From assembly GCA_029204225.1 (NCBI GenBank), contig MU832034.1, positions 1 through 64,000 on the forward strand: a DNA stretch of 64,000 bases, in the 5' to 3' direction. The notes beneath the pieces were generated by a model that saw nothing but the letters and a program-made list of their open reading frames with translations, had not been told where the DNA came from and did not search any database. The DNA is from Diphasiastrum complanatum. Its lineage: Eukaryota > Streptophyta > Lycopodiopsida > Lycopodiales > Lycopodiaceae. Below, one piece after another: positions 55,441 to 64,000 of the stretch. Numbering within the stretch: position 1 is the first letter of the stretch; the number at the start of each line of letters is the position of its first letter. The translations under genes were made by a program, and so were the position numbers.

Positions 55441-56995
55441 GGGAACCCATTCAAAATTGGAGGGAACCAATTTGAATTTGAAATTTGAAATTTGGTGGGA
55501 ACGTTGCCTTGGGATCTGCAAACCCTCCAACAGTGTCCCCCACCAAAACTGGTGGCAATCCCACAACACCTCGCAAGATTTATTCACTTGGGGCTCTGGT
55601 TTAGCTCGCGTCATACCTTGATGAGATGGTACTACACCTTCTCCATGAATTCTAGACGCTCCATAATAAAATCGTATTTGTGTGGAAAAAAGCACTTATT
55701 TGCTCCGGCAATCCAATTTGAAGTGGTCCAAGCCAAAAATCTTGATTCACAAGTACCACCCAACATTCTTGCTTGATAATATAATATGGCGATTGGCAGC
55801 TAGTCGTGGACTTTATCTGATGCCATGGGAACATTCGGATTGAATGCCAAAGGAGGTAGGCAATCATCCCATTTGGTAGCAGTGGATGCCAACTTGGACA
55901 AAAAATCGGCAAGTATTATTGATTGTCGCACAATTGGATCTGGCGAATTTCGGTACTCAACACCATAAAATTGAAGTGCTCTATTAAAATCTACCGATAT
56001 CTGCCAATTGTAGATCTGGTGAATGATTGGCCAATTTGGGGTGTGGACACTAATTTGATCCAATGGCATGCCCAAATCTTTCCATTTATTGCGTTGTAGC
56101 ATCGGTAAATAATAAGGATCTACCTGCAATTGGTGAGGGCTAGCAACATAGCTCGTAATGCGGATGTTGATGCAAAATTTTTTGGATCTGGTCCTCGATG
56201 GTGATCGGTTTTTGAAACAAAATTTTGGTCCCTGATGAAAATGGACCGGCTTCAGTAGCTTGAGAATTCGTTGGATCTGCGATTTCTGCCCCGTCCAATC
56301 CTGTATTCATGTCTCTCTAATCTTGGTGTTGAGGGGAGAATTGCGGCATCACAGGAACTGGAATCTGAGGCCTGGCTTCCAACACTTGAGAGGCTGCCTT
56401 TTCATAATCTTTGATGATTGCTTTTGCCTTGCCAAGCTCATGGTTGTCATACGTTTGAGTTTGTCAAATTTCTCTTGAAATCTTGCCAGTGAAGTACGGT
56501 AGGTTTCAACTTTCCTGAACAAGTATCTGATTTTGTTTGGTCTGACTGGGCGATCAGGCACTTGTGTCTGCAAATAGAAATCATGTTCAAGACCGCGGTC
56601 GCATCCAATTCACGTTGAAGACATTCGCGTTCAAGCTCCGCTAGATCTAGTTGTCCTGCCAACAACAACACTTGTTGTTTTGAGTCCTGGATAGCTTTGT
56701 CCACTTGTTCTTGTGCCGTCGTTAGTGAATTTTGGGCTTCCCATATAGTCTTTGAGGCACTCAGCAGATTGGGTGGCCTTCTATAATCAGCTTCAGACTT
56801 TGCCTCATGTTGTTTGGCAATCTTGAGCTCGCAGTTCAACTGAATAACCTTTTGGCTAATCAGTGTGTTTTCGGTCCCCAGCTCTGATATGCTCTTATTC
56901 ATATCCATTTTTTCATCAATCATGGTCTGGATCACCTGCGCAAGGTTTGAAACTAGACCTAGTGTGTCACCAGAATCCACGGTGTGAAGAAACAT
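55440..56995 (-). pseudogene. Unknown ORF family, copy 3 (coiled coil and C-terminal domain)
   Basis: From 56995 on the minus strand: MFLHTVDSGDTLGLVSNLAQ, then a long coiled coil (KVIQLNCELKIAKQHEAKSE, QDSKQQVLLLAGQLDLAELE), and a frameshift near 56560. A linker follows, then DPYYLPMLQRNKWKDLGMPL, ILADFLSKLASTATKWDDCL and, after a stop, further degraded sequence. The coiled coil, Pro-rich linker and C-terminal domain occur in the same order as in copy 2, where LIAFLAPLATHWDHSLPP is the counterpart of ILADFLSKLASTATKWDDCLPP. The N-terminal domain is missing. It abuts the LTR of element D at 57005. Confidence 0.55.
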
Positions 56996-57004
56996 TTTGT
57001 TTCT

Positions 57005-58160
57005 AATGCCAAAGCTTTGCTAGCTTTCAATTTTGAACCTTTGACAAAAGGCGACACGACACAACACGACACAAAATCAGTCATGCTCCACGAACAGCCA
57101 ACAAGATCAGCCAAGTGCCATGGGATGTAGATATCTGATATGATATCATGACATCATCAGAAGTGTTTTAGATCATGGCTAATTTGCCACTCTTGTAATT
57201 CACGAATTAGTTGTAGATGTTTAATCTTTCTGATCTATAAGTTGCAAGAACGCGACACGAAATTGTTTGCAGACTATATATCTTCTGGTTGATGCATATG
57301 CAAGAAAGTCTAATGCTAGTAAGCAAGACAAGAATCAAAAGATGAAAATATTCTAAATACAGTCCGCCTGCATGTGAGACAATTTCTGTAATAGGATCTG
57401 TAGATCCAAAAGTCCGCTAGTAAGCGAGACTCGAATTTGTGAGAGAACTGTATTTCTCTCACACCAACGCACTATGTGGATCTGTCACACTAGATAATTT
57501 TGTAGCTGTTCACATTATTATTCTAGATGATTGTATGATCTTGAATGTAAATTTGTCTGCTACTATTCATGTGTCTGATTTGCTTGTCTATTTAATTCCG
57601 CACCTTGGTTTGATCTTGTTGAATGTTACATTAATTTGTTAACGTAGATCGGCTGTGTCTGACTACTCTCTGAAGGATTGTAGGAGTGATACAACCGGCA
57701 GTGACCAACGATCACATCTGAATTCTTGACAAACTGATTTCATTCGCGAATCATTTCGCTTCATGTTTCGTTTCGCGATCACTTGGCTACAAGGATAAAT
57801 CAATTTTAGAGGCTCACCTAGGTTTTCGTTTCTTTTCGTCTCGTCTCGTTACTGAGCTTGATAGATCTTGTCGTGAATTATTTCGTTTCATTTTGTTTCG
57901 AATCGCAATCTATGCTTCCAGCATGAATTAATGTCAGAGTTCGTTTAAGTTTCGCTTCACTTCGTTTTGTTTCGTTTTAGTTTAGAATTCGTCTCGTTTT
58001 GTTTGGTTGTATTACAGAGCATGCTTGATCCAACTCGAACAGAAATAATTCGAGTGTCACAAATCGTTTGTGATTTAATTTTGTCAGTTTGTCACCAAAG
58101 TCTTGGCTAGAATTTGTGCATTTTCTGAGTGCATTACATTCTTTCTTTCTAGTTCATCAA
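57005..58160 (+). mobile_element. Copia element D 5' LTR (about 1.15 kb)
   Basis: The left edge is set by alignment to the LTR at 44480-45512 (TTTGCTAGCTTTCAA); the right edge CATCAA lies directly before the primer-binding site at 58161. The region at 57740-58010 is a dense series of TTTCGT/TTCGCTTC motifs. Confidence 0.7.
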
Positions 58161-58172
58161 TGGTATCAGAGC
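58161..58172 (+). promoter_or_regulatory. Primer-binding site of element D
   Basis: TGGTATCAGAGC, identical to the initiator Met-tRNA site used by the other elements. Confidence 0.85.
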
Positions 58173-58272
58173 CAAACTTGTCATAATTTGACATAGCCGA
58201 AGGCTATCAGATCAACGGGGCTAAAAAATTCAAACAATCAACCATCAACAAGTGTACATGAATTCAGAAGCA

Positions 58273-59080
58273 ATGGCTTCAATTAGCAGCATACAAGAGT
58301 CTCAGATCTGTACAGTTTTGGATTCTTCAAGATCTAACTTTCTAGCATAGAAAGTTAAGACCTCGCTAATACTAAAGGGTGAAGGTTTATTCCCTTGGGT
58401 AGATGGCACAGAGGAGATGCCTACAACATCAAGGAAAAGAGCTACGTGAATGGAGGTAGAAAAATGACAAGGCAGTAGTCTTGTTATCATCATCCATCGA
58501 GGATAGTCTCACACTTGACTAGCTACACTCTCCAAGGCAAAGGAGATGTGGGATACACTGCTCACGAGATTTCAAGCGAATCATGCAATCAAATAATGAT
58601 GCTAGAAGATCAGCTGACGAACCTGCAGTGGGACGACAAAGATCTCACTTTCTTTATCAGGAAGATAAAAGATCTATTCCTGTCACTACACAACTTTGGA
58701 GCAGAAAATGCAGTGTCATCAGAGAAGCAACTCACTTACCTGTTGAGAGCCTTACCTAGATCTTTCCAAACAGCCTGAACCCTGCTTGCAAAAGATCCTA
58801 CAATGACCCTTGAAAAGGCAATTGTCGAGATTTAGAGAGGAAGTCGAGGCTAGAGAGCACCTTGATCACAAGGATGGTTCTAACCAAGCCCTCTATGGCA
58901 ACAAAGAAAAGACAAAGAAACAATTCAAGCCTAAGGGAGAATCGAATCAAAGGCAGGATCGTGATCAGCAAGCAGAGGGGATTAGCAAAGACAAGTGGAA
59001 GAACAAAGGGAGGTTGAAACAGCATAGTAGAGACAAGAAGACCTGCGTGAGAATGCAGATGCGATGGGCACACAGTTGAT
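58273..59080 (+). pseudogene. Copia element D Gag (broken)
   Basis: MASISSIQESQICTVLDSSR starts at 58273. Stops follow at LA*KVK and later, and part of the Gag is deleted before the open stretch LQWDDKDLTFFIRKIKDLFL ... LTYLLRALPRSFQTA at 58515-58778. The C-terminal basic part continues frameshifted. Confidence 0.75.
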
Positions 59081-59084
59081 ATGT

Positions 59085-59662
59085 GCTAGCTCAATCCAAA
59101 AATTGAGTGTATCCACTGTCACAAAAAGGGTCATGCAGCCATGGACTGTTGCCTGAACCCAAAAAACAAATCAACACAAAGCAGACAGGAGAACAGTAAC
59201 AGTTTGTCCTATGTCGAGGTGCTTGAGAGCTTGAAAATGGGCGAAGAGAGATCGAACAGAAATTGTTCGACAGCCTACATTTGTGCAGATGTGTGTGCAG
59301 CGTCAGCACCTGACACACAGGAGGTGATCCTAGACTCAGGAGCTATCTCACACTTCGTGACATCAAGACAAATTATGTTTGATTTCCGAAGTGTTGATCC
59401 ATCAAGATTCATTGTTCTTGGAAATGGATCCAACCACCAAGTGAACGGTATTGGTTCACTGTGGCCCAACACAAATGGCAGAGACGAACGACTCGAAGAC
59501 ATTCTGTTCATGCCTACACTACAGCAAGACTTGCTTTTTGTGGCAAGGATAGTTGATGCAGGGATGTGTGTGACATTTTTTGATGAAGTATGCAATGTTG
59601 TTGATGATAGTACCAGTACCCTGATCACTCAAGACAGAAGAAAAAGTAATCTTTTCACCTGA
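59085..59662 (+). pseudogene. Copia element D zinc knuckle and protease
   Basis: CIHCHKKGHAAMDC (CX2CX4HX4C) at about 59110-59150, then VILDSGAISHFVTSRQIMFD with intact DSGA, and RLEDILFMPTLQQDLLFVAR. The frame 59141-59662 is open. The processing protease would act in the virus-like particle. Confidence 0.8.
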
Positions 59663-59669
59663 AGCTACG

Positions 59670-60590
59670 CCTGTCTGTAGATCAAGTGCATCAGACTCAT
59701 GCCAGACACTCTATGGCACAAGAGACTATGCCATATGAACTCAATGGCACTTTACTAAGCAAGCCATCATGGAGCAATAACAGGGGTCAACATCTCGAAT
59801 GTGAACAATTCGACCACCTGTGATGCATGTCTGAAGGGTAAGATGTCATTTGTCAAAGACTCCTACAGAATGACTAAGATTCTAGAGTTAGTGCATTCTG
59901 ACATCTGTCGGCCTTTCAATGTGATCTCAGTAGGAGCCTTCATTGATGATTATAGTAAATTTCTCGGAGTGTATTTTATTCAGAATAAATCACAAGCACT
60001 TGAAAAATTCATAGAATATGTGAATTGGACAGAGAGATGCATTGGCAACAAAGTGAAGTAGATCAGACAGATCGAGGTGGCGAATACATCTCAAATCGCT
60101 TCACTATCATTCACAGAAGGACTGCACCTTACACACCACAGCACAACGATGTTGCAAGAGGAAGCATAGGACCCTGATGGAAGCTGCCAGATGCATGATG
60201 GCCTACTCGAAAGCTCCAAGAGTACTGTGGGTTGAAGCAGTAGCTATAGCTGCATACATCTAGAACAGGACATGGAAGTCTGGTGTCTTTCACGCGACAC
60301 CACCTAATTATGGTGGGGTAGAAAGCCCAACCTGTCTCACATCATGATCTTTGGTTGTGCAGCTTATGCACATATCCCTGATAAGCTTCGAAAGAAGCTT
60401 GATGAGAAAGCTGAACAGGGATATCTAGTAAGTTATGACAACAATTCGTCATACTATAGAGTCTACATGCCAGACACAAACACTGTGAAGACAATCAGAG
60501 ATGTCAGGTTTAGTGAGAGCAAGACAATGGCCAATGTTGATCCTGTCAACTATGAGGTTCTTGAAAGGCAGTACTATGATCTGCCACCAG
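59670..60590 (+). pseudogene. Copia element D integrase (broken)
   Basis: CDACLKGKMSFVKDSYRMTK and LVHSDICRPFNVISVGAFID with the first catalytic Asp, FIDDYSKFLGVYFIQNKSQA, a degraded middle, then MIFGCAAYAHIPDKLRKKLD and GYLVSYDNNSSYYRVYMPDT. Stops and frameshifts at about 59752, 60060 and 60150-60340 break it. Confidence 0.8.
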
Positions 60591-60594
60591 CGAC

Positions 60595-61350
60595 AGAGGT
60601 TTGCATATGCATCTGCTTATGACCTCAGGATCCACATAGTGGATGAGAAGACAACCTTCTTGCATGGTGAGTTAGATGAAGAAGTCTACATGGATCAACT
60701 TCTGGAATATGTCTCAAATTCACTTCCTGATTATGCATGTGGAATGCATAGGAGTATCTATGGTCTGAAGCAGTCAGCTCAACAATGGTACAAAAAGAAT
60801 GATCAAGTCTTGAAATCATTGGGATTCAAGCCACTGATGGCTGATTCCAATGTCTATATGAGAATTACTGATGGGAAGATCATCATTGTGGCTGTGTATG
60901 TGGATGACACTCTCGTACTCTGCAAGAGTGAGAAGTTGATTGTTGAAGTGAAGGAAGACATCTCGAAACATTTCGAGATTATGGATATGGGAGAAGCCAG
61001 ATGTTACCTTGGCTTTCATATTGAAAGGGACTATGAGGGAGGTAAGTTGTACCCTCATCAGTCCAGATACACCTAGAAAATCCTAGAGGATTTCGGGATG
61101 CTGAATTACAAAGGAGCCAATACTCCAATACTTGCAGGAATGGTGCTGACAAATGAAAATTGTTCGAGGATTGTAGAAGAGAGGGAATTGATGCAGCTCA
61201 TGCCTTACAGGAAACTGATAGGATCATTGATGTACCTTGCAGACAACACACGTCTTGACATTGCCTATGCAGTGTTCAGGATGAGCCAATTCTACACGAA
61301 TCTTGGGTCGACACATTGGAAGATTGCAAAATGAATTTTGCAATATCCAT
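60595..61350 (+). pseudogene. Copia element D reverse transcriptase (N-terminal part deleted, 3' truncated)
   Basis: The integrase tail is followed almost at once by AYDLRIHIVDEKTTFLHGEL, so roughly the first 150-200 residues of reverse transcriptase are missing. It continues YGLKQSAQQWY, VYVDDTLVL (YVDD kept), MGEARCYLGFHIERD, and after a stop at 61074 MLNYKGANTPILAGMVLTNE and HWKIAK. RNase H and the 3' LTR are absent. Confidence 0.85.
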
Positions 61351-61676
61351 TAGAGGAGTTCTCAATATCAAAAAGACCCACCCTTTGTATAGATATTTTT
61401 ATTTTTTTCTTTAGTTTCGACCGTCACCAGGCCCAATCAAAATGCACAGATTTGAAATCTACATAACGTAGTTTAAATTAACTGAGAAATAAAAATGCAA
61501 TATAGAAAACTTTGAAATTGTATCCGGGCAGCATGGACATATCCCATTGGTTTCTTTTTCCTGTCCGACATGTGCTAATCTGCTCAACGTCAATACCTCA
61601 AGTTAAATTTACTTGACTATCTGGTTAGTATAATGAAATTTTCTAACTATACTAGTTACAGATATAGAAATACAAT
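61351..61676. other. Spacer, no supported gene
   Basis: AT-rich; may contain upstream exons or promoter of the gene starting near 61677. Possible acceptor TTACAG at 61656-61661. Confidence 0.3.
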
Positions 61677-63185
61677 ATGTACAATTACATAAAATATGGT
61701 ATACGCAGTAACTGTGACTATGTTGGCATTCACATTAGATTAAATGTGATACGAAAAATTGAAATTAACTATCATATCAGAGAGATTTTTGGCACCCAAG
61801 CTTTGAAAATAGCAATGGCAAGGAGACCCAGATCTACAATCGAGTCTGTGATTCTTTACAATGAGAAAGATGAAGCTGATAACTGGAAGCCAACAAAGTA
61901 TACAAAGAATTCATGGGTATTGCTGCATCCATCATCAAAGGGCAATTTTCGACAAAAGAAAAGAGTAAAAATGACTTACAAATCTTATTGGAAAGCAAAA
62001 ATTTTGGAGTTTAAGTCTACCTCGGGAGGTCAATTGATATCAGAAGTCTTAGTACAACATGTACATATGCATTTAGAAATCAAAGTACTTGATATCAATC
62101 CTCATGATCATCAAAAATGTAATTGTAAGTATATCAAAACATATGCACTCTACAGCAATCATAGGTGATTTTCTTTATTGATGCTCTTCAGATCATGATT
62201 TAAATACATCAACATTGTTTTTTTTTTTCAGATTTATATCCATCATGCATAAGTGAATGGGAGCCCACACAATCACTTGTAGGAATATTAGACGTGACTC
62301 ACTTTGATGTTGAAAATACAGAGGAAGAAGTCCAAAGGAACTTGCAGATTTTTATGAATCTTTATATATGCCACAAACAGATGCAGGTTTTGGCAAGCTC
62401 GAAGCAATTCCATTGCCTAGTTTTCAAAGTGATGAGTGGCCTACTCCTGACAGCATTGTTTCTAAATCTTTGAGATGCAAGCTACTCATTGATATTAGAA
62501 ATGCTATGAAGATAAGCACAGGCTCGAAAATTATTCACCTATGTTGGTTTATCTCATTACATATATTTGTTGATTTTTTCTCGAGTGCTAGTGTTCGTAG
62601 GACACCAACTTTATTTGTTTGCAAGGATTTATTAGATGAGACTTTGTCAGATCTCATGGATCAAGGCCGGGATAGTAAAACAAATAATGACATAGAATGC
62701 AAGATTAAAAAGTCAATGATCTTTCGTTATCATATCGAAAAGCGAATGCTCAGTCTCACATTTAGCTACCAGAGATACAAGAAAATTGAAGGTACATGGC
62801 TACCACTGGATCAAGACTTTGAACTAAATGGTCACACAAACCGAATGGAGATAAGTATTATCTACAATGAGGAATATTTGACTATGGTTGAGGTGGAAGA
62901 GCATTGGAAGCTTGATTTTATCAGAACAGATCTCATGCTATTACAAACCAATCTACCAACATATTTCAGATTTATCATCAACGGAAGGCTCATAAGTACT
63001 TTATGTCTATTGCCATTTCAAAATAGAACAAAATAATAGAAAATGTCATCATTTACAATTGCACATTCACTAATATTTGTCATGTCACAGATGCGAAAAA
63101 GACAGGAGCTGATAACGTGCTGCAAAGATCTACCTACAACAATCACCATTGTGGGAGAACAATAGTTTCAAATAAACTTTGGTAA
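61677..63185 (+). CDS. Unrecognised multi-exon gene, one frameshift
   Basis: Likely exon pieces are 61677-62124 (GTAAGT donor), 62232-62995 (TTTTTTTTCAG acceptor) and 63091-63185. Phases fit at both introns. The protein reads IREIFGTQALKIAMARRPRS, VILYNEKDEADNWKPTKYTK, YKSYWKAKILEFKS, then CISEWEPTQSLVGILDVTHF, and after a one-base deletion near 62350 DFYESLYMPQTDAGFGKLEA, LDQDFELNGHTNRMEISII and THYF/PTYFRFIINGRLI. The true N-terminus is probably further upstream; the start is only the first ATG of the open frame. An AATAAA at 63212-63217 fits a poly(A) signal. The frameshift means pseudogene or assembly error. I do not recognise a family. No retroelement motif is present, so it looks host-derived. 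Confidence 0.45.
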
Positions 63186-63360
63186 AAATCTGTGTGTACA
63201 CTCTTTCATTCAATAAATGAAAGCCCAAGTTGGGCATCATTACATGTATTTTGTGCTCCCAAATTCATAAAATGGAGCAGCATTTGATATATCAATGTAT
63301 ATTTATCTATGAATTCTCTACATGTATTTTTGTTCTATGTTATCTGTATTTGTTCTAATC

Positions 63361-64000
63361 TTAATTTAGTATAACTACATCATCCTTTGCACCATCATCA
63401 ATAACGGGAGGCTGAAGCCTTGCCCTAGCCAGTATACTCAGGATAATTTCTTGTCTAAATCTGTACACCTGGCTTGATGTGTACTCAGGAAGTGTAAACT
63501 GCAAGATAGAACATTCATGTATTAGTAATGGCTAAAAACATCAACAAAATAGAAAACTAATCATGATTCCAAAATAAGAATAAACAGAATTATTACCTTA
63601 GAGATATCAACATCTTCTTGAAGGTTGAACCACTCAAAAAATAACTTGGCATTGTATAATGTGTGCCACCCACTGGGGTGACTGCAAAAAAATTCAGCAC
63701 ACAAGAAATCAATTATGAAACATAATGAATTAATGAAACAAATACATTAGAATACTGATTTCAAATGCTATTAAAAAAGACAGAATTTATCTCCAAACTG
63801 AAGATCTGCCAGTCCACGGAATGGGAAACATCTGTAGGAATATATTTACTTAAATATGGAAGGTATGTATCTACATCCTTATGCATATTGCTCGTCGAAT
63901 TCATCTTGACACAAAAACCTTTAATACTATTATCTAAAGATCTCTTAATAGAGATCAGGTTTAAACTCCAGTGGTCACTGCAAAATAAGATTGAAATTTC
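63361..64000 (-). CDS. 3' part of a gene resembling a Ulp1/C48 cysteine protease (partial)
   Basis: On the minus strand exon pieces are 63977 down to about 63771, 63681-63597 and 63498-63361, with CAG acceptors and a GTAATA donor. The last two join in phase. The first encodes DHWSLNLISIKRSLDNS ... DTYLPYLSKYIP, where HW fits the catalytic His region of Ulp1 peptidases. The second encodes HPSGWHTLYNAKLFFEWF, at the place of the family's NG.DCGxY motif but without the Cys. The last gives LPEYTSSQVYRFRQEIILSI and the stop at 63361. The intron 63770-63682 does not close in phase. The rest lies beyond the window. If Ulp1-like, it would cleave SUMO or be a captured, inactive copy. Confidence 0.4.

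Noticed and set aside
1-64000. CRISPR array, bacterial operon, phage or plasmid system
   Set aside because: No regular direct repeats with unique spacers, no Shine-Dalgarno-spaced gene strings; introns, SINEs and copia elements indicate plant nuclear DNA.

Overview
The window looks like nuclear DNA of a land plant with a large, repeat-rich genome. It carries intron-containing genes with GT-AG splice sites, a tandem pair of DOG1-domain genes (a plant-specific family), TATA boxes with ABRE/G-box motifs, (GA)n microsatellites, tRNA-derived SINEs and a dense pile of Ty1/copia retrotransposon relics primed by initiator Met-tRNA. The sequence alone does not tell me whether it is a seed plant, fern or lycophyte.

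Layout. (1) 0-2.7 kb is a diverged tandem repeat holding two long microRNA-like hairpins, followed by a decayed coding stretch. (2) 2.7-9.9 kb holds two tandemly duplicated three-exon DOG1-like genes. They share promoter motifs, intron phases and tandem splice acceptors, and broken copia pieces separate them. (3) 9.9-24 kb is mostly intergenic. It contains a deleted copia element with two LTR pieces, two short SINEs with perfect target-site duplications, one LTR with a primer-binding site, a copia gag-protease relic and a cluster of three GC-rich palindromes. (4) 24-38.7 kb holds two copia elements of one family arranged head to head, flanked by two copies of an unrecognised ORF family. (5) 38.7-44.5 kb has few features: one dispersed repeat, one gag relic and one rearranged reverse-transcriptase relic. 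(6) 44.5-61.4 kb is a compressed mosaic of at least six copia elements, including one family that codes for Gag-protease plus a long unrecognised extension. It also holds a third copy of the unknown ORF family. (7) 61.4-64 kb holds two convergent host-like loci: an unrecognised multi-exon gene on the plus strand, and on the minus strand the 3' end of a gene resembling a Ulp1/C48 protease.

Functionally, only the DOG1-like pair looks intact. Almost every retroelement ORF carries frameshifts, stops or deletions. The most interesting unexplained material is the hairpin pair at the left end, the thrice-repeated ORF family, the Gag-protease element with no integrase or reverse transcriptase in its intact part, and the palindrome triplet at 23 kb.
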